Shown here in pieces: positions 26,191-39,134 of a DNA stretch of 64,000 bases. Below the pieces are notes generated by a model. It was not told the origin of the DNA. It ran no database searches and saw only the letters and a list, made by a program, of their open reading frames with translations. Source of the DNA: Azolla caroliniana (taxonomy: Eukaryota > Polypodiophyta); contig JBHGNT010000001.1 in the NCBI GenBank assembly GCA_043228905.1, positions 34,038,001 to 34,102,000 on the forward strand, given 5' to 3'. Numbering within the stretch: position 1 is the first letter of the stretch; the number at the start of each line of letters is the position of its first letter. A program made the position numbers and the translations under genes.

Positions 26191-28162
26191 TTTTTTGTGC
26201 GAGGGGATCAAAACATATTTAAGGCTTATCTCGTTGCCCTTGAAAATTTGTTCAATCCACCTGTTCATCTCAACATAGGTGATTTTAGGATCTATATTAA
26301 AAGCATGGTGATTGTTATGCAAGAAATTAATAGTTTCCGAAAAAGTACTTGAATTTTCAAATGATCCATAATACCACTATTCTCGTTCCTTTTTCTCACT
26401 TGCTCTAGAAGTTATGATCAAGAAAAAAACATAAAGTTTAGTTATTGGGTTGTTGTTTTAAACTTGCGAAATTTAATTTTTTTGTTTTCATCCAATAACA
26501 AATGAATCTTTGAGTTACCAATTATTAGTTGGGTTCTCTAACTGTTAAGCCATGGATGGTATCTATCCTATCATAACATTAATTTTGGTTTCAAAAGATT
26601 TGTATGGAAAGGCATTGTCCCAACTAGTTTGCCTTTGCAATAACCTAACTACATGTATACTTTCTTTGCGAGTTCATCACAACATTCTCATAATTAGCCC
26701 TTGTAACATTGACAAGGCAAAAGATTTAGCATTAATGTACAAAAAATGTTGATCTACATGTTTGGAAAGAACATATATATCCATTTCATCTCATGAATTT
26801 CAATGAATTATTGAAAGGTTAGAATGAATATAAGGTCTCTTTCATCTTTTCGAAAGATTGTGTATTTGAAAGTGGGACTTATTCAGAGGCTATATAACTT
26901 GTTTTTTTAAACTCTAGTTGGTGGAGAAATACCTATGATCTGGTTGGAGAAATATAACCACAAGTAGCACATAAAATAAGTCATGACCCAATTTTACTCT
27001 TTTCGTAGAATTTATGAAAGAATTTGTGAGAGGGTGTGTACAGAGACAAAACTTATTCATCACAAAGCCTGAGATTGAGATCCAACAATACTGATTATTA
27101 TACCAATAAATGAATTGTCCAAGGTTGATCTTATCTCTCTAAAGGAATTTCATGTCCGCATTCACTGTGGTTGGTATCTCTATTTCCTAATAAGCGTATC
27201 TTATTTTATTGCCTTTGTTCTAACTCCCTTTATCTTATCTTTATCTATTGCGGCTCTAATTCCGTTTGTTCATGGAAATGTTTGGATCATGTTGGATATT
27301 TATTAGACCCAATGCACGAGGATGTACTAATCCAATACTTTAAGAGATTCTTGAATTACGTAAATAAATATTTTTCTCCCTACAAAAGACAAATTAGATC
27401 CATGGATGATTTTTAGGGAAGCTTTGATTTCCCCAACAACATTTTAAGGAAGAAATACTAGTACATTAATAATAATGAAGAACAATGCTTCCAAGAGTTT
27501 GTTGACTTTGAATTCTAATTATATGTTTTATTTTCCAATAATTTGAATTTGATGGCCATATTTCCCCTTATATTAGGTACATGGGACATATTGACCACTA
27601 TTTTGAAAGGGTCACCATTGTATGTTATATTGTGGAAAAACATGTGAATCATCAAAAGTTGATTGGTATGAACACATTCACAACAATCCACGGCAAATAT
27701 TAAAAAGAGTGTATAAAAGGTTAAATGTTTGAACTCGTATTTTGCATTCCAACATTTTAAGTTGCATTCCATTGTTTGTTAACTTTAAAACAATCACGAA
27801 TTTATGAAGGTGAAATTTTATTTAGGGATGATTCACAATAAAACAACTCAAAGAGTCATGATCCATGGATTTAGGTCAACTTCTTTGTTTCTTTGGGACA
27901 AGATTATATGCATTTTGCAAGCTTAAAGGAAATGTGCTAATTGATGATAGAAGCGAGGAATGGAAATTTTGGAGGAAAAGAGAAATACACAACCATGGAA
28001 TGGAGTATGCATATTCTAGAAGCAAACCAGACACACGAAAAAGATGACCACCTTTAATTAGCACCTTAAACCCCCCCATAAACCCCTGTTTCTCCCCAAA
28101 GCAACTACCACATAATATTTTTCCTGGCTGCTTGGACAACTCCAAAGAAGAAGGAAGGTACG

Positions 28163-28330
28163 ATGTCAGACTCCCAGAGAAGCAGAAACCGGAACACACA
28201 CATGAAGATATATATATATATATATATACAGAGAGAGGGAGAGAGATCGAGAAACTCTGCTTTTGGCCCACTCACAATCTTAACATTTGGAAGCGGACTA
28301 TATGTAGCGTGTTGCTCCCAGCGATTTTGA
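28163..28330 (+). CDS. Possible 55-residue membrane microprotein
   Basis: This is a short ORF that runs straight through a (TA)n/(GA)n microsatellite. It starts MSDSQRSRNRNTHMK, continues with an Ile-Tyr stretch encoded by the TA repeat, then reads SRNSAFGPLTILTFGSGLYV and ends ACCSQRF. The second half is one hydrophobic segment of membrane-anchor type ending in a Cys-Cys and basic tip. The start is Ser/Arg-rich, as in many small organelle proteins. I do not recognise the family. Against it: the ORF includes repeat DNA and has no supported exon structure. For it: the part outside the repeat has good amino-acid composition and stops right after the anchor. Confidence 0.3.
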   Translation: MSDSQRSRNRNTHMKIYIYIYIQREGERSRNSAFGPLTILTFGSGLYVACCSQRF

Positions 28331-28400
28331 TTGTCTCTGGCTGAAAAACTTCCCATCGATCAAAGGTTAATAATAGATGTAGATATCAACACAAACGCAT

Positions 28401-28576
28401 TTACTGACCTTTGATCTATTTTGGTCTATTGCTAACGTTTTATCATATATATATATATATATATATTACTGATCTTTGATCTATTTTGGTCTATTGCTAA
28501 CGTTTTATCATATATATATATATTACTGATCTTTGATCTATTTTGGTCTATTGCTAACGTTTTATCATATATATAT
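28401..28576. repeat. Three-copy minisatellite with embedded (TA)n
   Basis: Three tandem copies start at 28401, 28466 and 28523 with the unit ttactgatctttgatctatt, then ttggtctattgctaacgttt, then tatca(TA)n. Unit lengths are about 65, 57 and 54 bases and differ mainly in TA number. Confidence 0.93.
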
Positions 28577-28672
28577 GGAACCAAAATTCCTGGCCAGGAA
28601 GAGGATGATAATGTTATTGCTACTGATACCCGTGCTGATGACATTGATATCGATGATGATGATCTTTTGTGA
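28571..28672 (+). other. Possible terminal exon coding an acidic tail
   Basis: After a plausible acceptor (ggccag|GAAGAGG) the frame reads EEDDNVIATDTRADDIDIDD, then DDLL and a stop at 28670-28672. Acidic tails of this kind are common at protein C-termini, and the following sequence looks like a 3' UTR. I could not find matching upstream exons, so this is only a candidate fragment. Confidence 0.2.
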
Positions 28673-29437
28673 GGGGGCCATCAGACCAGAAAACTGGAAA
28701 AGGATAAGTTTAGTGTTGCTGTGAGTTAAGAGAGATGTATGTATTGTCTCATGAGAGATAGCCAGGAGTAGTTCCAATATGGCAAATATTTCCAATTGCT
28801 GATATTTTCAAAAGAAATAACTTTCCTGAGTCTGAGTGTCGTTTATTCTGTTTCCTAGAATAAGATAGATTCATCAAGCTCCATATCATGTCCATGGATT
28901 GGAACATGTACATAACCAAAGACAAGACAACTGTTCACCAGGTTTCTGATAGTGCGATCCGTAAATATTAATATCTGCAACTTTAAAGATTTTCCAAGAG
29001 GCCAAAATGGTTAACTATGAGACCTACGTATAGTGCTCCTGTTTTCTTGCTCAATATCCTATAGTAGGCACTCATAGATTTCATCCATTAATTATGTTAT
29101 CAATCTCGTTCATGAAGGTATCTTTTTCTCTCTATTAGATAAAGTTGAACAATTTGATGGGCACGGAACTCTAAAGAACGAGTTTCCTTTCTCATCTACA
29201 GTATGAAGCTAACACATTTCGCATAGGTGGGGAAATGCTAGTGCATGCAACCCGTATTTTCAAAGTATGATCACAATGCATCTGTATGCGCTTGTGCTAT
29301 ATGTCTGCGAACTAGATTACCACTTTATTTCATTAATGTTTATCACTTTTTGACGTAGTTTCAAATTTCAATCCCAGTAAGAGGAGGTGTTCATATATTA
29401 AATCAAGATCAAGGAAAGGTTTTTGTATACAATCTCC
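28673..29437. other. Upstream region of RPAC1
   Basis: About 760 AT-rich bases precede the RPAC1 start and should hold its promoter and 5' leader. I cannot exclude a further non-coding or coding 5' exon here. No repeat or gene is evident. Confidence 0.45.
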
Positions 29438-31129
29438 ATGTCTCATATTAATTCAGCTCTTGATATGCCTGATATACCAAGGGGTCAGCTCCCTCCTCAC
29501 CTCGAACTTCAACGAACTCGAGTTGTCTGTAGACCCGATGCTGCTTCTTATGTATGTGTTCTAGTATAATCCTTTTTCCGTTGCATATACAAGACATACG
29601 GATATATTCTCTTCTTTTGAGTTTATTTCATCTGGTTTTTTCTTACACAGCTTTTATTTTCTATTTTTCCCCCTGTAAACTCGTGCAGACAGAAAGGCTA
29701 CAGTTCTCTGGTGCATATTCGTTGTCTGGTGTTGATAACAGCCTCCGTTTGACAGATTTTTTCAAAGATTTCCGTGTTGAGATAATTTCTTTTAACAGTG
29801 ATGACATTGAATTTGATATGATTGGCATTGATGCTGCGATAGTGAATGCTTTCAGAAGGATTCTGATTTCAGAGGTATATTGGTTCATTGTTTTTGTGCA
29901 ATTTGAAATAATACAAGGGTCATATCATATAAGGGATTTCCTTACAAAATTTAACTGTATTCATTTCATATGAAAGATACCCACAATGGCAATTGAGAAA
30001 GTTCTTATTGCTAATAACACATCTCTCATACAAGATGAGGTGTTGGCACATCGATTGGGACTAGTTCCTATCAAAGCTGATCCCAGACTATTTGAATACA
30101 AGTCAGGTAACTTGATGTGAATTATACGTTCTGTTTTGTGGTTTGGGATTAGTCTAACACGTCTAGTGTTTTTTTTGATAGAAAATGATCTGGCAAATGA
30201 AAGGAATACGATTGTCTTCAAGCTGAATGCAGTTTGCACGAAGCAAGATGGACGAGTAAAGAACAGTACAGGTACATCTCTATTCCTCCATGTTGAAAAC
30301 TCCATATCCCACATCCTGAACGAATTATTGGGATATGTAAAAGTATTGCGAATTTTCTGTGTAGATTGGTAATATATTTACCATCAAATTGGAGATATTG
30401 TGAACAAGACTTTCTTTGTTAGCGATATACTCATCTGCCATTGTAAATGGATTGCTTGCTAGGTACATGTCTGTTTGGAATTTAGGCATTTTTATTTTTT
30501 TCCATGACATGTGAATTTGGATCGCAATGTCATAACCGAACAACAATACACTGTTTGATGTTCAACAAGATATCACCTGTAAGGCTGGGGACATTGAAGA
30601 ATATGTTAACTGATATCTGAATAGATAATGTTTTCCATTATGGGTTATGACTACATTATTACCATAGTTTCTCTATTCTTTGTATTTTGACTAAGTACAT
30701 ATGATATTGTGACAGTAAATGGGTGTTGTGTATTTACAAATATAAGCTAAATGTGAGGTGTTGGAATGCTTGTGATATTGTGTATGGTTTTTTCTTATTA
30801 TTAATAACAGCCTTTTGATGGGATGTGCAGTTCGATCTGAGGAATTGCGGTGGCTGCCAAATGGGAGTGAATATGAGGTTCCTTCTTCTGCGAAATGCAA
30901 GAAGACGTACACGTCTTTTACATGTAGTCAGGACACGTTACCACTTCTCAAGATGGATCCCATTATCTCACGATATCCAGACATCACACTCGCCAAGCTA
31001 CGTCCCGGCCAAGTCAGTCAGTGTCATCTCTAATTCTTAGCCATAACATTCTTGGAAGCTCTAGTGCTTATTTTTAGATTGTTATAAACTCTTAACAGAA
31101 TCTATGGAAAAAGCTTATATATTTATAGA

Positions 31130-31202
<73 letters not shown>

Positions 31203-32350
31203 ACCACCTTATTCATTAGGACAATTATATTCTTGATCTATCTCAATTACTCCTGTTTTTTATTGTTTTTTTACACTTTTTTAATGGTTTATTTAAGATG
31301 GTCATCCCCTGAGATCTAAAAGCCATTAACAAGTGCATGTTGATGTAGTTCCTAGGACCTTTCTATGGCGCGTTTAATAAAGTTTTGCACCTACATTATG
31401 GAGAGACAAAATTTTTAAAAAGATAAAAGGTTGTTTTTCCTAAAGTTAAATTGATTTTAAGCTGTTGGGATTTATTGTAGTGTATTGAATTGGAAGCTCA
31501 TGCAATCAAAGGTATGGGAAAAACACATGCAAAATGGTCTCCTGTGGCAACTGCGAGGTACAGGATGCTTCCAGAGGTAAGTCATCCTCATTTCCAGTGG
31601 AAGTGAGAGCTGAGTGGATGAATGTATGTATGTATGTAAATGTTTGTTTACTATATATGTGAATTTGTATTGATGATACATCCTATAAGAGGTTTTTGTC
31701 ACGTTTGATTGATAATCAGGCTGATAAGATGTTCGTCATTCTTAGGTGGTATTTCTTGAAGATGTGTGGGATGAGATGGCAGAGGAACTAGTTGAGAAAT
31801 GCCCAGTGAACGTGTTTGATATTGAAGATCTGCCGAAAGGTAAAGAATTATAGGAGTGGGTATTTACCAGAATGCCCTACAGTTTTAAAAAATGACTGAG
31901 ATACCCCCCCCACCAAAGGGGTGTTGCAATGATTCTTTTAGATTCTGGAAAATACTGATCACGTTAGGAGTTTAATGCTTCCTTTATGATGATTTATTTG
32001 AAAACAAGAAAAGTTGTTAACGTGAATTGGCAGGCGCAAAAAAAGCTGTCGTCACACAGCCAAGAGTGTGTACACTGTGTAGAGAATGTGTGTTTGGAGA
32101 TGGGTGGGATACTCGTGTACAATTGCGTCGTGTGAAAGATCACTTTATATGTATGTTTAACATGTTGCTTATCTTTTTCAATGTTATGTATAAATGATAA
32201 AGACTCAGTGGTGCAAGAACTGATGTGATACTTTCTTTTGACACAGTTACTGTCGAATCTGCGGGTGCTCTACCACCTGAAGTTTTGTTCATTGAATCAG
32301 TGAAAGTTCTAGAGGAGAAGTGCCAGAGAATTTTGTCAGAGCTTTCATAA
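29438..32350 (+). CDS. RPAC1: RNA polymerases I and III subunit RPAC1 (AC40-type)
   Basis: RPAC1 is the alpha-like subunit shared by RNA polymerases I and III. It pairs with RPAC2 to start enzyme assembly in the nucleus. Nine exons join in frame to 370 residues: 29438-29551, 29689-29874, 29977-30106, 30182-30271, 30831-31012, 31481-31576, 31746-31839, 32034-32150 and 32247-32350. Visible family blocks are [32 protein letters not shown], the alpha dimerisation motif [66 protein letters not shown] and [20 protein letters not shown]. The start [17 protein letters not shown] was chosen as the first in-frame ATG before the conserved PPHLELQ block. It gives a shorter N-terminus than some relatives, so an upstream exon is possible. 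Intron 5 carries a long (GA)n. Confidence 0.95.
31132..31201. repeat. (GA)35 microsatellite in RPAC1 intron 5
   Basis: This is a perfect dinucleotide run of about 70 bases, the longest in the window. It lies in the intron between exons ending at 31012 and starting at 31481. Confidence 0.97.
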
Positions 32351-33958
32351 AATTGAAAATCCTAACGTAGAGGGAGAGGGAGAGGGAGGGAGGGAGGGAG
32401 GGAGGGAGGGAGAGAGAGAGTTCATTTGAAGTTTAAATGCGCCTTCAATGGGTGGCTTTCAAGTAAGTTGATATAGAGACTGGAAGATTCAGCTGCCATT
32501 GATGGGAGTGATCATTAATAATTGTATATGGTCTTACAATGAAAGCATGGCTTGCTAGAAACTATTTGTTAATTATCTACAAATAAGGGCTCTATTGATG
32601 CCTTTTTGTTTCAAACTTATAAATGTTGTTTATTCTGAGAAAACACTAGTGGGTAGTGCTTGTACCCAAACCTTCTTTCCATTGGATGTCAATCGTGGTG
32701 ACCATTTCTTCCTATAGATAGATGGATATTGGGTTGGCTTACCTAAAACCATGGCAATCAAATTGTTAGATTCTTTTTAACTGTATATGATTTGTTTAGT
32801 TACATTAACGAGTTTATGTAGGAAATTCCAAATGAAGTTATACATGCTGAAATTTTGCCTCGCGAGGAATTTGTAGTGGGGATATAGGATGTGTGGAACT
32901 TATTTTGATTTCAACTCAAACTCACTGTGTTTTATAGTCACACTAATGAATTTTAAGAGCAGATTCATGGAATTAAACACATTGAAACTTTGTTTACAAT
33001 ACAGTTGTTGCCTTGCTTCCTAGTAAGGAATATGTAGCGGGGGTTAAGAACATGTGGAACTAATGTTGATTTTGAAACTTCTTCACAAATGTCAACAAGA
33101 AGTAAGATTTTGAATGAAATGATATTTTTGGGTGATATGCAAACAGCCTTAAACGTAATTTTATCCTATGGTGGTTACATCTTCCATGAGAACTTTGATT
33201 ATATGCCTTGTTAAATGAGTTTCATTCCAAGGGCTTAAAAGGTGCTTTGCATTTCATTGAAAATGAGACATTTCAAATTCATTTTGGCACCTGAACAATG
33301 ACCATGATCTGCCACAACAAACCGAGTTTCATTGCAAGGGCTTAAAAGGTGCTTTGCATTTCATTGAAAATGAGACATTTCAAATTCATTTTGGCACCTG
33401 AACAATGACCATGATCTGCCACAACAAACCGTGGTTTCCTATTTTTCTTTTATTTAATCTGTCCTTCATAGCTAATTCAGAACAGACCTCTCATTGCAAA
33501 GGGCATAAGATACTATACTGAAATGTATAAACATGCAATAGATTTTATCATAGTAAGAGATATGATACTGGATACATCAAATATGGTAAACACCTCTTTG
33601 GTGCATCAGTTTTGTCACATGAGAGAATTGAATGACAATGATTTATTTATTGCAACATGTCATATACACATCAAGATTGGCAGATTCTGTGCATAAATTT
33701 GCATGAAAAAAAAAAATACGACCACATGAAAATTTTCTAGTGGTGTCTTAACAATACATTAAAGCTAATTCCATCTCAACAGTGGTCTTCCTTATAAACA
33801 TATCTGCAGGCAAGAATGGACGACCATCATAAGCTGCATGTCGGAAGTTCAACTCTGCAGGTTGCCATCAAACAGCAACTGAGCCATCATTAAGTGAGAA
33901 ATTGTCTATGGCATTCTTCTGATTTCCAAGAATTCTTTTCAAAAATTGGAATATTTTT
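32351..33958. other. Convergent spacer between RPAC1 and DUF1664 genes
   Basis: It begins with the probable RPAC1 3' UTR, which includes a (GGGA)n-like purine tract at 32370-32420. A 107-bp tandem duplication lies at 33217-33430. The rest is AT-rich with no gene seen. Confidence 0.55.
33217..33430. repeat. 107-bp tandem duplication
   Basis: gagtttcattccaagggctt at 33217 recurs at 33324 (with attgcaaggg). Two head-to-tail copies of 107 bases are nearly identical, with one difference noticed, so the duplication is recent. Confidence 0.95.
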
Positions 33959-36900
33959 TTACTCTGACATCACAATTGTTTGGGCCATGCGACTTCTAGT
34001 CCTATGCACGGCTCCAGCCGGAGTTACACTGTCAGAGGTGACCTCAGATGTTGTCGATAAAACCTCTATATCACCACTTTTGGTAGGTGTCTCATCAGAC
34101 TGCAAGGCATCTTTGAGATATTGCAATTCCTGTGGTACACATATTCCTTTACATCAGTCACTATCACTCAGTACACGATACATACCCAAGCATCTGTTTT
34201 ATATACCTTCAAACCACCAAGTCCCATTCCAGATGATGGTGATCGCTCCAATCTTGCTTTCCCTGCAAAAGACTGCAGCAAAGAAATACATAGCTTTAAT
34301 TTGATCAATTTTTGTTTTAATTCTCTTCACCAATTTTTTCAATGTATTTTATTAAACTCACTCTTTTACTGGGTCTGAAAGCCCCTCAAAACCTGATATC
34401 ACTTAAGCATGCGACAATGAAATTATTGATTCCAGAGCTCGTGCATAACATGGGCAATATAATTGCATTGTTCGTATGGTAATTTCACTAAAAATAAATA
34501 ACCGTCAAAGGGGATACCATTTTGTCATAACAAAAAGCAACTTTTGCTTCTTCAATATATTCACCTTTTTATGTTACTACCTTCTAGCCTATGGCCTCTT
34601 GCAGAACTTATATATGACTAATCCTTGAATACCTGTAATCTATCCTTCCACACATACCCGTATACAACTATGGTCAAGATCAAGTAGTGTCCCTGCCTAT
34701 TTTCCTCAATGCTGTTTGCCTGTTGAGAGATAAATTGTTTTGAAATTTTAACTTCAACAATCCCTAGACCAGTAACACCAGCAACTCGGGACGTATTTCT
34801 ACTTCAACAACATTTTTCTGTTTTAAATATGTTGGCTTTGTGAGGCTGAATGTACAAAGAACTCCTACCTGCAGAAGCTCTGGCTTTTGAGGGCCAGTCA
34901 CAGCAAGACCTTGGACAAAGTGGCACAAATATACAACTCCAGCATTGGTAAGATCCTGCAAGTAAACATCAAGATTAGCCCCATCTTATTGCCTTTTTAT
35001 CAAATAAAAGACCACAAAGCTCTGAGCTTACTTGTTTTCCTTCGATTTTCTCAATCTTGGTTCCCTGTGTAGATAGATCCCCATGATAATTGATGTGGAA
35101 ATCAGATTGCAGTTCAATCAAAACATTCACTTGGAATCTCAAATAGATTATTAATCATAGTTAGCATACAAACCAGACCCTCAACAAGGCGTTGCACACC
35201 CTCAATATCAAGTCCCATTTGAGCCAGATTTTCACGTACTTCACCAACCTTCAATATCACACCAAACACAATAATTAATTTACACATCAAATGACATATT
35301 ATGGCCTCTCATTATACAGAGCATGTTAGAACCCATACTTCAAAGCGTATAGCACCAGTTATTTCTTTCTGTTCATCCATTTTGTCATTCAGCTTTTCCA
35401 TGCGTTGAGTTAGTTGTTTTTTTGCAGCCTGCAGAATCACGGTGATTTCAGTACAATGCATACTATTATTGTAAATGAATGGTGCAACCATTTCAGCAAC
35501 AATCATTTTAGTAGAATATAAACTGCACTCTTGCCATGTACAGTGTATCTAGAAACTCACAGCAAGTGCTGTAGAGACATTTTCTAGTTGTTTGTTGAAA
35601 CTAGAAACTGCATTGGCCATATTCTGCTTCGTGACATACATAATGTCAGAAAAAGACCATCCCTGACATATTGATGCAAAATAGTTAGTGCTCTCTTCAA
35701 CAAAAACCAAATTTTATATACATCTATAGAGATGAATGAAAGACTTGTTTCTCGTTTCAATGAATCATCTCATTCATTACTATGCTGAGGTATTACCATA
35801 ATCTTGATCGTCCTATTCATATTACCTTCCACCACATATAGCCATATCCAACTGCACCCAAGACTGCTATTGGGATGATATATGACCCAAGATTGTCTGC
35901 AAGTTTGATCATTTTAATTTCAGTATGCAATTAGATAATATTCCGAAGATAATGCTTAAACTTGATTTCAGGACACTTCCATGTTCTCCCCATTAGCACC
36001 TTGCTCTGGTTAGTTTAGATGCAGATTGATTTGCAAATATAAATGATGTGATACATAATGTTTCAAAGAGCACAATTTATAAAATCCAGTATGCAATTAG
36101 ATAATATTCCAAAGATAATGCTTAAACTTAGATTTCAGGACACTTCCATGTTCTCCCCATTAGCACCTTGCTCTGGTTAGTTTAGATGCAGATTGATTCG
36201 CAAATATAAATGACGTGATACATAATGTTTCAAAGAGCACAATTTATAAAATCCAAGTGAAATCTTAGGAAAAATCTAATTTACAAGACCACAGCAAATT
36301 TGCTAGTATATTTCGACAATAACTTATACCCTTTCTGAGCTACTCGACAATTTAAATGGTGTTCATTTTTAGTGCAGGACCAGAGGAATGAGTTCATTGT
36401 TAGCAAAGGTGTTGAGTTCCAGTTCATTGGCAAACACATCCACCGCACATTATAAACTGATAGTTTGGCAGGAAGCTAGAACGAGAGTTTCAAGGATGAA
36501 AGTTTGGGCTGTCACGCTGGGCTAAAAGAGAAAAATGGAAGCTCGGACATTGATAAACATAGTGAGTGGTAATTAAGTGGAGAATAAGAACGCAGGCCTC
36601 AGATATGCATGGAAATAGTAGGGACAGTCAGACATTGTAGCCAGAATTTTTCTGACAGAAAAATACAAATGGAAAATTGAGTTTGGGCTCCCTTCCCTGT
36701 ATATTCACATAATATATGCGAACAATTACATCTATTTTTGGGGTCAGAGTTTCAGCTTGTTTTGAGGGGTTGAAAGTCTGTTATAAAAATGAAGATTAGA
36801 TATCAACTACAATTTATATCCCCATCTCTGTTATAAAAATGGAGAGAATATCTTGTATGTTCTTTGGGTCACTTTCCACATTTAATTGATGTCACCATCA

Positions 36901-39089
36901 TCTAGCAGAATCAAGGTCTTCATTGTCATGTTCATTGCCATTTCATCTTTGAATAAATAAAAGAATATATCAAGTGAATGAGTTAGAGTAGCGTACTGTT
37001 TTGGCCTGATGCATTCACAACTGTGATTTGTCTTCCACCATATAATTGTCGAACTTCTTGAGCTAGGCGCACAATCTATTATTCAAAAGACAAAATATAT
37101 TATCCAAATTTTACCAAGGAAGACAATGCACTTTGCTACTGAACAACAGCAATCACCAGATGTACACTTTTATAGCAAGGAACTCCTATATTAAACATCT
37201 GCTAAATGCCATCAGGTATGCATGCAAATACATCATGACCACTCACCAATAGCTAGAGAAGGACAAATGTCATTAGATTTTAAAAAAGACACGGATATCC
37301 ATCATATTATATCTAGGCTAATGGTTCACAGAAGGCTGGAGTGTCGCAAATGTTATCATGGCCATATCTACCCATCAATAACAAGTAATGCTCTCACAAA
37401 AAAAGTTATTTGAAATGTAATATCACTCTGTATGGGTCTGTGACCTTCCTGATTTATATTGAAAGCATGGAATCATAAAACGTCGTCTAATAGCCATTCT
37501 ACTTTTCTATATTGAATAACATAATATGTTATTATGAACAATGAGAGTTAAGAATGTCCTTACAAGACATGGATGGATCGCATTTTAATAATTTCTCTAA
37601 CATTAACAACTACCTTACTAAAATCCCATATAATTTCTCAAGCATCCAACGATACGTTCACTAGACTCTCTCATATCACTTTTTTAGAAGGTCTCTTTCT
37701 TCACATTCCCATTGTGAAATTTGTTTTGTCTCCTATAATATATTGTTGTTTTAACATTATTTTATTCATTTTCCATTTTTTGATGATAGATTAAGCCTGT
37801 ACCAATACATGTAGTTTTTCTATTTTTTCATTATTCTATTTTTTTTACATAACTGGCATACTCAGAAAAGTGCTATTTTGACATTTTAACTGTTACAGAT
37901 AACAACTCTCCCCCTTGCAAAATTTAACTGAAAATATGAAAAACTAGGAAAATAAACAGACCTGAGCCTGAATAGCATCATTCTCAGAATCCTGACCTCC
38001 TGAATCACCTTTTTTACCTTTGAATAAATACTCCTGCACATGTTAATGGCAAGACTAAAATAAGCTCATAATCCATATTTTCATTATTAATTGTTTATAT
38101 GCATAAGATGGTTTACAGGGTGTTTATTGTTAGTGAAGCATCCTGTTGTAAATAACAGAAGCAAAACATTCTATGAGATAGAAGTACGATAAGACTCCCA
38201 GGCTTCGTAATATTCCTTTTTTATATTATGACAACGAAATGGCACCTAGACACAAGATCGCACAGGAGTGTTTTTAAGCATTGGGCTAATGTCTTCATAG
38301 AACCACAATACTACTAGAAATTAACCAAACAATATTTGTAAGTATCACCTAAGCTAGCAGCCACCCCTTTCAATATAAATATAAATGTCGCTGAGAAGAA
38401 GATGTCTAAGCGTCGAATTTCATCCACAAAAATATACATATTGTTTCACACGCCTAATTAATTGGCACATATAGGCACATGCCAAGATAAGTAAAAACGT
38501 TTTCATCTATTTAATGATTTGTTAAGATCACTTTTCTCATGAAGGGTTCAACTTTCCTAACAATTTTGTTTCTCTCCCTTTCGGAGTACTAAAACTACTA
38601 ACTTTTACATAATATATAGAGAACTTTGAAAGCAATGAAGCATTAAAAATGCACCTGTATATTTGTGATAGTATCTGACAGTGTAGCTTTCCCGAGGACC
38701 ATGTGTCCAGTCATTCCTGCACAAAACAAATGTTCTTGAGAATACTGGCCCAAAGAGAAGTGAAGATAAATGCCACAATCCACAACTGATGAGAATGCTT
38801 TGAATGTGTTAGACATCAATTAAGCAAATTGAGGACAAAAGACTCAAAATTAGAATGAAAAACAGAAATATGAATCAAATATTACTGTGTCCTATATGCT
38901 CCTGATGAGAAAAAACATACTACAAATTGGAAAAGAAATAGAAACATTGAAATTTAGAGAGTCAAACAAATATTTCATGGCACCTTTCATCATTTCTAAA
39001 CGCTGATTAAAAGCAAACCATGACCATGTTAACATAAAATCTAAAACAATTTTTGAGAGATGAGCAACGATACACACACACACACACAC

Positions 39090-39134
<45 letters not shown>

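Larger units (their letters stand above)
22187..28162. other. Large gene-poor spacer
   Basis: This holds about 6 kb with no gene I can support. The first 600 bases include the promoter side of the C2 gene and a poly-G run near 22420-22431. A less AT-rich piece at 22430-22720 gives overlapping ORFs on both strands with no recognisable domain. The rest is strongly AT-rich and includes a 138-bp tandem duplication (25916-26190) and an AT-rich repeat-family member (about 24690-25030). Confidence 0.5.
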
